Source of the DNA: Nitrospira sp. | GTDB lineage: Bacteria; Nitrospirota; Nitrospiria; Nitrospirales; Nitrospiraceae | Assembly (NCBI GenBank): GCA_025934915.1 | Contig: JAICWG010000009.1 | Location: forward strand, 1-53,301 | Length of the DNA: 53,301 bases | Direction of reading: 5' to 3' | Shown: positions 36,679 to 46,946 of the stretch, piece by piece | Layout: every line of letters begins with the position of its first letter | Numbering within the stretch: position 1 is the first letter of the stretch | Made by a program: the position numbers and the translations under genes | The notes under the pieces: generated by a model | Database searches by the model: none | What the model saw: the letters and a program-made list of their open reading frames with translations, nothing else | What the model was told of the DNA's origin: nothing

Positions 36679-38490
36679 TTAGGCTGGAACTGTTTGAGAG
36701 GAGGACTGCAACAGGATCTGATCAATTTCCGGTGCGTCGAGCACTTCTTTTTCAAGTAGCGCCTCCGCCAAAGCCTTCAGACTCGCCATTTGCTCAGTCA
36801 GCACACGCTTAGCACGTTCATAATTTTCTGTGACGAAGCGTTTGATCTCCAAGTCAATTTCAAGCGCGACTTGATCGCTGACATCTCGTTTAGTAGCAAA
36901 GTCTCGTCCGAGAAACACCGAATCTTCCTTCTGCCCAAAGGTCAAGGGCCCCAACTTTTCGCTCATACCCCATTCGCACACCATCTTGCGAGCAAGGTCC
37001 GTCGCACGTTCAAGATCATTACCGGCTCCGGTTGTGACATGTTTGAATACAAGCTCTTCGGCAACACGTCCACCCATAAGAATCGCCAAGGTATTGTAGA
37101 GGAATTCCTTGGAGTAGTTGTGCCGATCATCGGTCGGCAGCTGCATCGTAACGCCCAGTGCTCGCCCTCTTGGAATAATCGTCACCTTATGAACAGGATC
37201 TGTTCCAGGAAGGAGCTTCGCCATCAACGCGTGGCCAGCTTCGTGATATGCTGTAATCCGTTTTTCTTCATCGGTAAGAATCATGCTCTTGCGCTCGGCA
37301 CCCATCATGACCTTATCCTTGGCCATCTCAAAGTCGATGTTTTCGACTTCCTTCTTGTTCTGACGAGCCGCCCACAGCGCTGCTTCATTCACGAGGTTTT
37401 CCAGGTCAGCTCCTGAAAACCCCGGCGTTCCTCTGGCAATTTTTTCCAGCTCCACATTCGCAGCGACAGGAACCTTTTTCGTGTGGACCTTCAAGATTTC
37501 CGAACGGCCTTTGAGGTCTGGACGATTCACCACTACTTGCCGATCAAAGCGTCCAGGTCTCAACAAGGCCGGGTCGAGTACATCGGGGCGATTGGTCGCA
37601 GCGACCAAAATGACTCCCTCGGTTGTATCAAAGCCGTCCATTTCTACAAGCAACTGATTGAGCGTTTGCTCCCGCTCGTCATGGCCACCGCCGAGGCCAG
37701 CGCCTCGTAACCGGCCGACCGCATCAATTTCATCGATAAAAATAATGCACGGAGCATGTTTCTTTCCTTGCTCGAACAAATCCCGCACCCGTGAAGCTCC
37801 AACGCCGACAAACATCTCTACAAAGTCAGAACCGCTGATGCTGAAGAACGGTACCCCGGCTTCTCCCGCAATAGCCTTCGCCAACAAAGTCTTTCCTGTT
37901 CCTGGAGGTCCGACAACGAGTACGCCCTTGGGGATGCGTCCGCCGAGTTTCTGAAATTTCCGAGGATCCTTCAAGAATTCAATAATTTCAAGGACTTCTT
38001 CTTTCGCTTCATCGACACCAGCCACATCGGAAAAGGTGACCTTTTTTCGCTCTTCCGTCAACATACGTGCTCGACTCTTTCCAAAGGACAGAGCCTTGTT
38101 TCCACCAATTTGCATCTGACGCATCAGGAAAAACCAGAGGCCGAGGAAGAGGATAAATGGTCCCCACGTGACGAGGAATGTGATATACCACGGGCTCTCA
38201 TCCGGTGGCTTGACCTCAATCTGTACATCTTTTTCACGAAGGACTTTGACAAGGTCAGGATAGTCGGCTGAATAGGTACGGATACGAGTCTTGTCCTTCA
38301 AGACCCCGCTGATGTGATTACCTTTAATGATGACCTTTTCAAAATCACCCTTGTCGAGCTTTGCCATGAAATCGCTGAATATCACTTCTTCTTCAGGTGC
38401 GTGAGTCGGTACACTGAACAGATTGAACAGAAGAATCATGAACAAGCCGACCACCACCCAGAAAAGCAAGTTCTTGACCCGGGAATTCAT
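36679..38490 (-). CDS. ftsH: ATP-dependent zinc metalloprotease FtsH
   Basis: FtsH is an inner-membrane AAA+ protease that degrades damaged membrane proteins and short-lived regulators. The 603-residue protein has an N-terminal membrane segment (about 7-25), a periplasmic domain, a second membrane segment (about 105-125), Walker A GPPGTGKT (about 198), Walker B IIFIDEID, the second region of homology [19 protein letters not shown], and the zinc motif HEAGH (about 415). All key residues are present and length is standard. It lies 100 nt after hpt on the minus strand. It reads with folP downstream. Confidence 0.97.
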   Translation of the reverse strand: MNSRVKNLLFWVVVGLFMILLFNLFSVPTHAPEEEVIFSDFMAKLDKGDFEKVIIKGNHISGVLKDKTRIRTYSADYPDLVKVLREKDVQIEVKPPDESPWYITFLVTWGPFILFLGLWFFLMRQMQIGGNKALSFGKSRARMLTEERKKVTFSDVAGVDEAKEEVLEIIEFLKDPRKFQKLGGRIPKGVLVVGPPGTGKTLLAKAIAGEAGVPFFSISGSDFVEMFVGVGASRVRDLFEQGKKHAPCIIFIDEIDAVGRLRGAGLGGGHDEREQTLNQLLVEMDGFDTTEGVILVAATNRPDVLDPALLRPGRFDRQVVVNRPDLKGRSEILKVHTKKVPVAANVELEKIARGTPGFSGADLENLVNEAALWAARQNKKEVENIDFEMAKDKVMMGAERKSMILTDEEKRITAYHEAGHALMAKLLPGTDPVHKVTIIPRGRALGVTMQLPTDDRHNYSKEFLYNTLAILMGGRVAEELVFKHVTTGAGNDLERATDLARKMVCEWGMSEKLGPLTFGQKEDSVFLGRDFATKRDVSDQVALEIDLEIKRFVTENYERAKRVLTEQMASLKALAEALLEKEVLDAPEIDQILLQSSSQTVPA

Positions 38491-38589
38491 CCAGTTCTCC
38501 TTCGCAATAACGTTGGATGCAACGTATTCCTAAATCGTGGTGATGTTAACATAGCCTTGCGCACATTGACAACAGTCAGTTGGAAAACT

Positions 38590-39132
38590 CTATTCCTCTT
38601 GCTCACTCAGCTTATCCAGAACAGCGAGGTACGGAAGGTTCCGATACTTTTGTTGGTAGTCGAGTCCGTAACCGACTACGTACTGGTTCGGAATTCGGAA
38701 CCCGATATACTGCAACTGCACATTGACGACGCGACGCTCCGGTTTACTCAGCAAAGTACAAACCTTGATGCTTCTCGGTTTCTGCTTCGCCAACGTCTTT
38801 GTGAGATACTGAACCGTCAATCCCGAATCGACGATGTCCTCAACCAGCAGCACATCTCTATTCTTGATCTTTTCGGTCAGCTCGGTCACGAGCTTGACCT
38901 TCCCGGACGTCTTCGCCTGTCCTCCATAGCTCGTCACGAGGATAAAATCGACCCGCACTGGAATTCGGATCGCTCGCGCCAAATCAGCAAAAAACGCATA
39001 GGCTCCCTTTAATACTCCGACGAGCACGAGGTCTTTGTTGGCATAGTCGGCACTGATCTGTCTTCCCAGCTCACGGATACGGCTTCGCATTTGCTCCTGG
39101 GTCACGATCGGACGTCCGAACATACGTTCCAT
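38590..39132 (-). CDS. hpt: Hypoxanthine phosphoribosyltransferase
   Basis: A purine-salvage enzyme making IMP or GMP from PRPP. About 180 residues with LVGVLKGAYAFFADLARAI, the PRPP-binding signature VLLVEDIVDSGLTVQYL, and DFILVTSYGG. I choose the ATG at 39132 because AAGGGA lies 10 nt upstream within the tilS 3' end; a GTG at 39150 is further up. It begins 1 nt after the tilS stop (TGA-G-ATG), so the two are coupled. The tilS-hpt-ftsH order is very widely conserved. Confidence 0.95.
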   Translation of the reverse strand: MERMFGRPIVTQEQMRSRIRELGRQISADYANKDLVLVGVLKGAYAFFADLARAIRIPVRVDFILVTSYGGQAKTSGKVKLVTELTEKIKNRDVLLVEDIVDSGLTVQYLTKTLAKQKPRSIKVCTLLSKPERRVVNVQLQYIGFRIPNQYVVGYGLDYQQKYRNLPYLAVLDKLSEQEE

Positions 39133-39133
39133 C

Positions 39134-40630
39134 TCACTCAGTCCCTTCACTCAGAGTTAGATTATCAGAAATGAACACCAAACAGCGTTCAGTTGCGGCA
39201 GTGGGTGCCCAGCGGCCATCCTGCCGATAACCAACGATCCATAGGATTCCCTCGGGAGCCACCACCAGGGGAATAAGCGATCGGACCGCAATCGGTATTT
39301 TCAGATCCGTGAAAAAATCCTGTAGCTTCTTTGAATGTCCTCCCATACCGACGGGGTGAAATCGATCTCCCGGCAACCAGTTCCGTACCGTCAGTGGCTG
39401 AGACACCCGATCGGCATCCACCAAAATCCGATTCTTTCCAAGAGGAGCAGCACCAATCTGGATACGTACCTGTTGTTGTACCTGAAGTCGTTGACCCGTT
39501 CCAGGCCATAGAAGCTCTCCCGGTATAGATAAAAACTCCTGACATCTGCCGTGCAGTTGGTCAACACGGGAGGTCTCTGCTGCTTGAAGCGGAACAAACC
39601 GCAGACGGCGATCACCGACAACAACGCGCCCCCCCTTCACATCGAGACTTGAACCGGCCCCCCGCTTCGAGGCCAGGTGAATAATGCGATCGACCGTTCG
39701 GATCCCGGGTGAGCGAAATTGGTCATCATTCTGCCGAAAAAGGTTTCGGATACAACGCCGTTGAAAAGCGTGCGGAAGCTCCAGAAGAAATCTGCGATCG
39801 ATCGCCCAGCCTCCGGCAGATCCTCGTTTCACAGCGGAAGAGGAAAGGGCGTCAACCTGCTGATCCAGACAACGATCGTCCTCTCGGCAAATATCCGCAA
39901 GCTTGCAGAGTGCATCGACGCAGGAAGGGACCAGCCGATTCAGAATCGGAATAACCTCTCTCCTTACTCGATTCCGCAAGTAATGCATCTGGAAATTGCT
40001 GGAGTCCTCCCGAAACGACAATCCTGCCGTGCGGAGATACGCCAAGACTTCTTGTCGCTTGATGTCGTACAAAGGCCGAATAATCTTGTTATCGCGGAAC
40101 GCCGGCATACCGGAAAGACCGGTCAGTCCCGCACCACGGAGCATCCACAGCAAGATCGTCTCTGCTTGATCGTCCGCCGTATGACCTACGGCGATACGAT
40201 CCGCCCCGCACTTCTCGGCAATCTCCTGCATCAGCCGATAGCGGAGGTCACGGGCCTCAGCCTGCAGCGAGGTCTTCGGCCCACCGGTGTGAAATTCAAC
40301 CCGTCGCACATGGAGAGGCATCCCAAACACTTGGCAAAAGGCTTCCACAAATTTTTGGTCTTCGTCGGACTCTGCCCCTCGCAGTCCATAGTTGCAATGA
40401 ACGGCTGATAGGCTCAGCTTCCAACTCGACCGGAGGAGATGCAGGATCGATAACAGTGCGACGGAATCCGGGCCACCTGAGATGGCGACCAATATGTGCT
40501 GTCCCCGTTGAAAGAGGCTTCTGCATCGTACCGTTCGAACGACACGATGCACCAGCGGGGGCCAGGCCATTTTATCGATAGGTCTGTTTAAGGTCGGTTG
40601 CAAGTACTCATCACCCTCCGATTGTTTCAT
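39134..40630 (-). CDS. tilS: tRNA(Ile)-lysidine synthase
   Basis: TilS attaches lysine to C34 of tRNA-Ile(CAU) so it reads AUA. The start is the ATG at 40630 (MKQSEGDEYL...), overlapping the ribF stop by 20 nt; the longer frame reads through ribF and is not credible. The protein has PP-loop SGGPDS at about residue 51, LRGAESDEDQKF and GHTADDQAETIL, and a TilS C-terminal substrate domain (NWLPGDRFHPVGMGG, then KKLQDFFTDLKIP). About 498 residues, the long form that includes the C-terminal domain. Confidence 0.93.
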   Translation of the reverse strand: MKQSEGDEYLQPTLNRPIDKMAWPPLVHRVVRTVRCRSLFQRGQHILVAISGGPDSVALLSILHLLRSSWKLSLSAVHCNYGLRGAESDEDQKFVEAFCQVFGMPLHVRRVEFHTGGPKTSLQAEARDLRYRLMQEIAEKCGADRIAVGHTADDQAETILLWMLRGAGLTGLSGMPAFRDNKIIRPLYDIKRQEVLAYLRTAGLSFREDSSNFQMHYLRNRVRREVIPILNRLVPSCVDALCKLADICREDDRCLDQQVDALSSSAVKRGSAGGWAIDRRFLLELPHAFQRRCIRNLFRQNDDQFRSPGIRTVDRIIHLASKRGAGSSLDVKGGRVVVGDRRLRFVPLQAAETSRVDQLHGRCQEFLSIPGELLWPGTGQRLQVQQQVRIQIGAAPLGKNRILVDADRVSQPLTVRNWLPGDRFHPVGMGGHSKKLQDFFTDLKIPIAVRSLIPLVVAPEGILWIVGYRQDGRWAPTAATERCLVFISDNLTLSEGTE

Positions 40631-41558
40631 GGTATCGACGGAGGATGCCCCTCGCAGAATCCACGTCAGCCGTGATTTGTCGACTGAGAGCTTCTGCGCT
40701 ATCAAACTGCGCGTCGCCTCGGATACGACCGATAAACTCAACAGTGAGTGTTCGTCCGTACAGCTCGTGTATTCCATCCAGGATAGATACTTCCAATCCC
40801 CGCGCACCACTATCAAAGGTCGGTCTGGTACCGATATAGGCGACCGAATCATGCCGCTCCTGATCGACAGTCACGACCGAGGCATAAATTCCGTCAGCGG
40901 GAACCACGCGGTCCGGAGATAGTCGAAGATTTGCGGTAGGGCATCCTAATGTTCGCCCCCTCCCCTCGCCAAGAGATACAATCCCGCTCAGAGTATAGTG
41001 CCGGCCGAGCAAGATGGCAGCTTGATCGACATGCCCTGCGACGATGAGTTGCCTGATACTCGTCGAGCTGACCACTCCCCCATTGATCATCACCGGAGGA
41101 GTCGAATGAACGATGAAACCGAATCGTCCGCCGAGCGCGGTCAAATCATCGATCTGTCCGACTCGCTTGTGCCCAAAGGCAAAGTGTTGTCCCACGAAAA
41201 TCTCTTTGAGGCCGAGCCCTTTGTAAAGCACCTGCTCAGTGAACATCTCTGGGGAAAGTGACGCAAATACTTGCGTGAACTCCAGGGAGATCACTTCATC
41301 GATTCCGGCTTGTTCGAAACGGGCACATTTCTCGTCCCAGCTCGTCAGGAACCGCAGATCAACATAAGGCGCAAGAATTTTTACCGGGTGAGGGTCGAAC
41401 GTTAGGACGACGGCCGTTCCCTGGGCGCGGCGCGCCCTCTCCACCACCCGTTTCAAAAGCGCATGATGACCGAGATGATGGCCATCGAAATTCCCGATGG
41501 TGCCCACCGGATATGGCCGTACGACCTCGTCCAAATATCCGCGGGTCACTTTCATCAT
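40611..41558 (-). CDS. ribF: Bifunctional riboflavin kinase/FMN adenylyltransferase
   Basis: RibF phosphorylates riboflavin to FMN and adenylates it to FAD. 315 residues: the nucleotidyltransferase N-domain with the motif GNFDGHHLGHHALL, TFDPHPVKIL and FVGQHFAFGHKRVGQ, then the kinase C-domain with GRTLGCPTANLRL and SVAYIGTRPTFDSGARGLEVSI, ending near the tilS start. Start ATG 41558, with a second ATG adjacent. It begins 3 nt after the hemB stop and is co-transcribed with it. Confidence 0.95.
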   Translation of the reverse strand: MMKVTRGYLDEVVRPYPVGTIGNFDGHHLGHHALLKRVVERARRAQGTAVVLTFDPHPVKILAPYVDLRFLTSWDEKCARFEQAGIDEVISLEFTQVFASLSPEMFTEQVLYKGLGLKEIFVGQHFAFGHKRVGQIDDLTALGGRFGFIVHSTPPVMINGGVVSSTSIRQLIVAGHVDQAAILLGRHYTLSGIVSLGEGRGRTLGCPTANLRLSPDRVVPADGIYASVVTVDQERHDSVAYIGTRPTFDSGARGLEVSILDGIHELYGRTLTVEFIGRIRGDAQFDSAEALSRQITADVDSARGILRRYHETIGG

Positions 41559-41561
41559 CGG

Positions 41562-42533
41562 TCAATGAAGCAACTTGACGGCGTCTTTCGCAAAGTACGA
41601 CAAGATCAGATCGGCTCCCGCCCGCTTGATCGCCAACAGCGATTCCATCATGGCACGTGATTCATCGAGCCACCCTGCTCTCGCTGCCGCCTTAATCATA
41701 CTGTACTCGCCGCTCACCTGATACGCCGCCAGCGGGAGAAGCATCCGAGCACGGGCCATCGCGATGATGTCCAAATAAGGCAGCGCCGGCTTGACCATCA
41801 CGATATCGGCACCTTCGTCGATATCGAGTTCGATCTCGCGCAGCGCTTCGCGCGCATTAGCCGGATCCATCTGATAGGACTGTCGGTCACCGAATTGAGG
41901 ACTGGAAAAGGCCGCGTCGCGAAAAGGCGCATAGAAACAGGAGGAAAATTTGGCGGCATACGCCAGGATCGGCAGATCGGAGAACCCGGAACGATCCAAT
42001 TCGCGTCTGATCGCAGCGACACGACCGTCCATCATATCCGACGGTGCGACCATATCGGCTCCGGCCTCGGCATGAGTACGTGCCATTACCGTGAGACATT
42101 CGAGCGTTTCATCATTGAGAATTTTTCCATCCTTGACGATTCCGCAATGTCCGTGGCTGGTATATTCGTCGATACAGACATCCGTAATCACAAGTAACCC
42201 CGGCACTTGTTGTTTAACGGCTCTGATCGCCCGCTGCACAATGCCGTCGGGATCCCACCCTGAGCTACCACGCTCGTCTTTGTGCGTCGGTATTCCAAAT
42301 AGAATGATGGCCGGAATACCTAAGGCTTGAATCTCCCCCGCCTCTTTGACCAACAGCTCGACCGATAGCCGAAATTGGCCCGGCATCGAAGCAATCTCTT
42401 CACGGCGATCCTGTCCCTCGACCACAAACAACGGGTAGATAAAATCCGACGGGGACAGAGTCGTTTCACGTACCATCCGACGGAACGATTCATGTTGTCT
42501 TAGTCGTCGGAGCCGCTGGATTGGAAACCCCAT
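41562..42533 (-). CDS. hemB: Delta-aminolevulinic acid dehydratase
   Basis: HemB condenses two 5-aminolevulinate molecules to porphobilinogen. 323 residues with the Schiff-base lysines in [16 protein letters not shown] and [10 protein letters not shown]. The metal site reads [14 protein letters not shown] (Cys120, Asp122, Cys130), between the three-Cys zinc form and the Asp-containing Mg/K form, so zinc binding at the active site may be altered. The start at 42533 follows AAGGTGG. It is next to a CBS-pair protein and to ribF. The other heme genes lie upstream in the same orientation. Confidence 0.95.
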   Translation of the reverse strand: MGFPIQRLRRLRQHESFRRMVRETTLSPSDFIYPLFVVEGQDRREEIASMPGQFRLSVELLVKEAGEIQALGIPAIILFGIPTHKDERGSSGWDPDGIVQRAIRAVKQQVPGLLVITDVCIDEYTSHGHCGIVKDGKILNDETLECLTVMARTHAEAGADMVAPSDMMDGRVAAIRRELDRSGFSDLPILAYAAKFSSCFYAPFRDAAFSSPQFGDRQSYQMDPANAREALREIELDIDEGADIVMVKPALPYLDIIAMARARMLLPLAAYQVSGEYSMIKAAARAGWLDESRAMMESLLAIKRAGADLILSYFAKDAVKLLH

Positions 42534-42541
42534 AGCCCACC

Positions 42542-42934
42542 TTACTTTCGTGGCAGATTCGTCAAGAACACGACAAGGTCGCGAACGGAAATAACACCGA
42601 CCAGCTTCCCATCGCGCGTAACACCGAGATGGCGGAGATGAGATTGCGCCATCAAATCGTTGGCATCGAGCAACGTCTTGCTCTCTTCAATGGTCATGAT
42701 CGGCGCCGACATGATTTGCTCAACCGTCGTTTTGATTGCATCAGCCCCAGCCGCCACCACTCGGCGCACCATATCCGTATCCGTGATGATGCCGATAATC
42801 TCGCGATCGTTGGTCACGAACAAGCTGCCGATCCCACGATCGCGCATGATGCGGGCAGCCCTCTGAGCATCCGTATCACGAGGCACCGTCGCAAACTTTT
42901 CTCGGGGAACCATGAATGACTTTACAGGAACCAT
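42542..42934 (-). CDS. Tandem CBS-domain protein
   Basis: A 130-residue protein of two CBS motifs ([51 protein letters not shown] and [51 protein letters not shown], described by pattern), with no other domain. CBS pairs bind adenosine nucleotides or SAM and regulate partner proteins. I start it at the ATG at 42934 because GGGAGGGTGAG lies directly upstream; an earlier frame start has none. Sitting between cobA/hemD and hemB, with 8 nt to hemB, it may report nucleotide or SAM status to tetrapyrrole synthesis. That role is inferred from location only. Confidence 0.85.
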   Translation of the reverse strand: MVPVKSFMVPREKFATVPRDTDAQRAARIMRDRGIGSLFVTNDREIIGIITDTDMVRRVVAAGADAIKTTVEQIMSAPIMTIEESKTLLDANDLMAQSHLRHLGVTRDGKLVGVISVRDLVVFLTNLPRK

Positions 42935-42983
42935 CTCACCCTCCCTCTTTGTATAAGACCATCGTACATCTCGCGCGCTTTCG

Positions 42984-44546
42984 TTACGGCAGAGATCCCG
43001 TGGCAACCTGCTCACGGCTTCCATAATGGTGGGCGATCGCATCCACCAGTGCGGGAATCGTATTCTCACTCGGCATGATCGAGACCGTCAAACCATATTC
43101 CTCTGCCGTCTTGGCCGTAATGGGTCCGATGCAAGCAATCGTGACGGATTGCAACAGCGGCTTCACCGCTTCAACACCGCCGAGCATCGCGACAAAGTTG
43201 CGGACCGTGGAAGAACTGGTAAACGTGGCAATATGAATCCGATGATCCATGAGTTCCTGCCGCCACCCCCCGGAATTTTGATCTGGTGTCAGCGTTCGGT
43301 AGACGGAGATAACGTCGACATACGCCCCGGCGGCACGAAGTTCCTCCGGCAAGAGCTCTCTGGCCACCTCCGCTCGAGGAATTAGGATGCGGGTTTTTCC
43401 TACATCCTGCAGATTCAGTGTCGCTAACACTCCCTCTGCCTGATATTCTTCCGGAACCACATCCGCTCGGACACCAAACTTTTCCAACTCCTGAGCCGTG
43501 CGGGGTCCGATGCAGCAAAGACGCCGGCCAGCCAAACAGCGTGAGTCGAGCCCATAAGTCAGCAACCTGGTCATGAAACGGCTCACTCCATTGACGCTGG
43601 TAAAAACAATCCAGTCATACGTCCCGATCTCCGAGACGGCTTGATCGACAGGCCCCCAGTCGAGCGGAGGAACGATCGTGATCGTCGGAGCTTCCACCGG
43701 TTCAGCTCCATAGCCGGCCAATCGGACAGCTAACTCAGCAGCCTGTTCTTTCGCCCGAGTCATAAGCACCCGTTTTCCAAAGAGCGGGCGACGCTCGAAC
43801 CAGTTGAGTTTCGACCTCAATCGAACAACCTCTCCCACGACAATGACGGTCGGCGGCTCCATCTGCGCCACGTCGGCTTTGTCCGCAATATCAGCCAATG
43901 TGCCGACGACGGTCTGCTGTGAAACTCTCGTTCCCCATCGAACGATCGCAACGGGAGTGGACCCTGCTCGCCCTTCGGCCATTAAGGTCGCGGCGATCAT
44001 CGAAAGATTTTTCATGCCCATGAGAAAGACGACGGTACCTTGGCTCATCGCCAGCCTTGACCAGTCCAAGGCTGTGGAAGGCTTCTCTGGATCTTCATGT
44101 CCGGTGACAATCGTGAGTGTAGACGCCAGCGTTCGATGTGTCACCGGAATACCGGCATACGCAGGGGCAGCAACTGCAGCGGTCACCCCTGGAACAACTT
44201 CGAATTCAATCCCAGCCATGGCGAGCGCTTCCGCTTCTTCTCCTCCTCGCCCAAAGACAAACGGATCGCCACCCTTCAACCGCACGACCACGTTACCTGC
44301 GCGTGCCCGTTCAATCAGCAGCTGGTTGATGGCCTCCTGTTCAGGGTACTTTCCTTTGCCTCGCCGTCCGACATAGATTCGCTCAGTTCGGTCCTGAGCA
44401 TGGGCAAGGAGGGTCGGATTAGCCAGATAATCGTAGAGGACCACGTCAGCCTGCTCAAGACACTCCTTCCCTCGAAGGGTCAAGAGCCCAGGATCTCCCG
44501 GACCAGCTCCGACCAAATAGACCTTCCCCTTGTTTCGCCGTACCAT
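42984..44546 (-). CDS. cobA-hemD: Fused uroporphyrinogen-III C-methyltransferase/uroporphyrinogen-III synthase
   Basis: The N-terminal half (to about residue 245) is SUMT, making precorrin-2 from uroporphyrinogen III with SAM: VYLVGAGPGDPGLLTLRG, VVRLKGGDPFVFGRGGEEAEAL and VPGVTAAVAAPAYAGIPVTHR. The C-terminal half (about 255-515) is HemD: LFGKRVLMTRAKEQAAELAVRL, VDWIVFTSVNGVSRF-like and TFTSSSTVRNF. The fusion supplies both cyclisation of hydroxymethylbilane and the branch to siroheme/cobalamin/heme d1. I start at the ATG 44546; a GTG at 44552 overlaps the hemC stop and is also possible. The order hemC-[cobA-hemD]-hemB is common. Confidence 0.93.
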   Translation of the reverse strand: MVRRNKGKVYLVGAGPGDPGLLTLRGKECLEQADVVLYDYLANPTLLAHAQDRTERIYVGRRGKGKYPEQEAINQLLIERARAGNVVVRLKGGDPFVFGRGGEEAEALAMAGIEFEVVPGVTAAVAAPAYAGIPVTHRTLASTLTIVTGHEDPEKPSTALDWSRLAMSQGTVVFLMGMKNLSMIAATLMAEGRAGSTPVAIVRWGTRVSQQTVVGTLADIADKADVAQMEPPTVIVVGEVVRLRSKLNWFERRPLFGKRVLMTRAKEQAAELAVRLAGYGAEPVEAPTITIVPPLDWGPVDQAVSEIGTYDWIVFTSVNGVSRFMTRLLTYGLDSRCLAGRRLCCIGPRTAQELEKFGVRADVVPEEYQAEGVLATLNLQDVGKTRILIPRAEVARELLPEELRAAGAYVDVISVYRTLTPDQNSGGWRQELMDHRIHIATFTSSSTVRNFVAMLGGVEAVKPLLQSVTIACIGPITAKTAEEYGLTVSIMPSENTIPALVDAIAHHYGSREQVATGSLP

Positions 44547-44548
44547 GT

Positions 44549-45496
44549 TCACACTGATCCGTAAATCTCCCGGAGAATTTTGTCCCCTCCCCGAGTCAGT
44601 AATCGTTCAGCCAACTGAACACCCAGGGTGTGCGCTTCCTGATGTGTCCCCTCAATCTGGTCGCGAATGACAGTCTTCCCATCGATGCTGGCGACAAGAC
44701 CGTCCAATACCAGCTGCTCACAGGACAGGGTTGCATGGGCTGCGATAGGCACCTGACAGCCCCCCTCTAGGCGGCGCAAGAAAGCCCGCTCTGCCGTCAC
44801 TGTCGTCTGGGTCGCCTGATGATTGAGTACGGATAAGACGGAACGCACGAATGCATCATCGGTCCGACCTTCGATACCAAGGGCTCCCTGTCCGATCGCA
44901 GGCAGACTGAGGAGAGGGGAAAAATATTCCGTGATGGTCTGAGACCAACCCAACCGGTGCAGACCAGCAGCTGCCAAGACGATGGCATCGAACTGTCCCT
45001 CCTTGAGTTTTTTCAGCCGTGTATCCAGATTGCCACGCAACATCGCGATTTTCAGATCTGGCCTGGCCTGTAACAGTTGCGCCTGGCGCCGAAGGCTTGC
45101 CGTCCCGATGGTGGCGCCGAAAGGAAGATCCTGAAACAAGTGCCCTTCACGACTGATTAAGGCATCACGAGCATCCTCACGCTGAGGAATACAGAGAATT
45201 TCGAGCCCATCGGGCAATTGCGCCGGAACATCCTTCATGCTGTGGACGGCGAAGTCGATCTCACCGGCGAGCAACGCGTCCTCGATTTCCTTGACGAACA
45301 GGCCTTTCCCTCCGATTTTTGCCAATGGCACATCGACGATCTTATCGCCGGACGTCTGAATCTTCTTGAGTACGACCCGGACCTCCGGCACGACCTCTTG
45401 AACCTTGACTTGGAACCACTCACTCTGACAGAGTGCCAATTTACTTCCTCTCGTCCCAAGGACCACGGTTGAGCGTTGGCCGTTCTGTATCGACAC
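44549..45496 (-). CDS. hemC: Porphobilinogen deaminase (hydroxymethylbilane synthase)
   Basis: HemC polymerises four porphobilinogens into hydroxymethylbilane. 315 residues: VLGTRGSKLALCQSEW, KIQTSGDKI, HSMKDVPAQLPDGL, IGTASLRRQAQLLQARPDL and the cofactor loop LEGGCQVPIAAHA, in which the Cys (about residue 247) binds the dipyrromethane cofactor. Complete and normal in length. It lies 27 nt downstream of hemA and runs into the cobA-hemD fusion with a TGA-AC-ATG spacing or GTGA overlap. Confidence 0.96.
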   Translation of the reverse strand: MSIQNGQRSTVVLGTRGSKLALCQSEWFQVKVQEVVPEVRVVLKKIQTSGDKIVDVPLAKIGGKGLFVKEIEDALLAGEIDFAVHSMKDVPAQLPDGLEILCIPQREDARDALISREGHLFQDLPFGATIGTASLRRQAQLLQARPDLKIAMLRGNLDTRLKKLKEGQFDAIVLAAAGLHRLGWSQTITEYFSPLLSLPAIGQGALGIEGRTDDAFVRSVLSVLNHQATQTTVTAERAFLRRLEGGCQVPIAAHATLSCEQLVLDGLVASIDGKTVIRDQIEGTHQEAHTLGVQLAERLLTRGGDKILREIYGSV

Positions 45497-45523
45497 GTTG
45501 AGACTCTTTTCGTGACCCGCCGA

Positions 45524-46915
45524 TCAGCGGGCTTGTTTAGGGATTGATGTTTCTGGAGCTGGATCCTCGGCGTCCGACTCGGCAGAGTTCTCGCCATGGC
45601 AACACGACGACTCTGTATACGTCTCGATCTGCTGCACGGACGGAGATGGCCTATCGAGAGAAAAAAAACGACGCGCCGCTTCGACGAACGCAGGACCGCT
45701 CGAAGAGTTGACTTCGGCTTTGAGGGTGACCATCGTGCGATGAATCAATTTGTTCACAATCGAGGAAGCAAGACCTTCGACCAGTTCGCGGTCCTGATGA
45801 GACAGATGCGGCAATCGCGCGAGCACTTTGTCGACCTCCGCCCGCTTCATGTCATCGACACGATTTCTGAGCGCAACGATCGTCGGAGTGACCTCCAAGG
45901 ATTTCATCCAATCCAGCATGGTGGTCACTTCTTCAAGAACCATCCTCTCGGCCTTCTCCGCCTCCTGCACTCGCTCTGCTCTGTTCTGTTCGACTCGATG
46001 CTTCAGATCATCTATATCGAAGAGAAACGCATTGTCGACATGACGAACGGCCGGATCAATGTTTCGCGGAACCGAGATATCGATCAAGAACATCGGACGG
46101 TTCATGCGCTCTTCGACCGCACGATGCACATCTTCTGCGCCGACTAGATAATGTGCCGCCCCGGTGGAAACCAGGACGATGTCCGCCGAAGCCATATCAT
46201 CCTTGAACTGATCGAATGGGACTGCCGTGCCACCGAACTTGGCGGCAAGATCAACCGCATGCTGTGGAGTTCTTGTCGTGATACGTACATGCCTCACACC
46301 ATGAGCGATCAAATGGCGCGCGGCCAACTTCGCCATTTCCCCGGCACCGACCAACAATACCGTCCTTTCGTGTAGATTCGAAAAGATCTTCTTGGCCAGC
46401 TCGACGGCGGCATAGCTGACCGACACCGCCATTTCCGAAATTTTTGTTTCGGTCCGCACGCGCTTGGCCACTGAAATAGCCTTTTTGACGACCTTGTTCA
46501 TGATGACGCCGGTTGTCTTATGGGCCAGCGCAACTTCAAACGCATCCTTCAGCTGCCCCAGGATTTGGGATTCCCCGATAATCATTGAATCGAGACTGGC
46601 GGCGACTCTGAACAAGTGACCGATCGCTCGACCTCCGGTATGCCAGTAGAGATGCGGGGTCAACTGTTCGGAAGACAATGACAGATGCGTGTCGGCTAGA
46701 AACTCTTGGATACGCCCATATCCGGCTTCAATGTCGTCGACAACCGAGTAGACCTCGACTCGATTACAGGTCGAGAGTAGGATGCCTTCCTTGACACCGG
46801 AATACGAACACAGGCGGGTGAGCGCCTCGCCTAGACGGCTTTCGGGGACCGCCAACCTCTCTCGGATCTCGACCGGAGCCGTCTTGTGACTTAACCCTAC
46901 GACGATCAGATGCAT
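45524..46915 (-). CDS. hemA: Glutamyl-tRNA reductase
   Basis: HemA reduces glutamyl-tRNA to glutamate-1-semialdehyde, the first step of C5-pathway heme synthesis. 463 residues: VVGLSHKTAPVEIRERLAV, catalytic Cys in LLSTCNRVEVYSV (about residue 50), the NADPH domain VLLVGAGEMAKLAARHLIAHG and a C-terminal dimerisation helix. The extra tail after about residue 425 (SSCCHGENSAESDAEDPAPETS) is unlike typical HemA and has paired Cys. The gene follows the CcsA/HemX membrane protein after 31 nt, an arrangement that recalls B. subtilis hemAXCD, where HemX affects HemA level. Confidence 0.96.
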   Translation of the reverse strand: MHLIVVGLSHKTAPVEIRERLAVPESRLGEALTRLCSYSGVKEGILLSTCNRVEVYSVVDDIEAGYGRIQEFLADTHLSLSSEQLTPHLYWHTGGRAIGHLFRVAASLDSMIIGESQILGQLKDAFEVALAHKTTGVIMNKVVKKAISVAKRVRTETKISEMAVSVSYAAVELAKKIFSNLHERTVLLVGAGEMAKLAARHLIAHGVRHVRITTRTPQHAVDLAAKFGGTAVPFDQFKDDMASADIVLVSTGAAHYLVGAEDVHRAVEERMNRPMFLIDISVPRNIDPAVRHVDNAFLFDIDDLKHRVEQNRAERVQEAEKAERMVLEEVTTMLDWMKSLEVTPTIVALRNRVDDMKRAEVDKVLARLPHLSHQDRELVEGLASSIVNKLIHRTMVTLKAEVNSSSGPAFVEAARRFFSLDRPSPSVQQIETYTESSCCHGENSAESDAEDPAPETSIPKQAR

Positions 46916-46946
46916 GGGACCATCAAGCGCATGTTTTGACCAGGCA

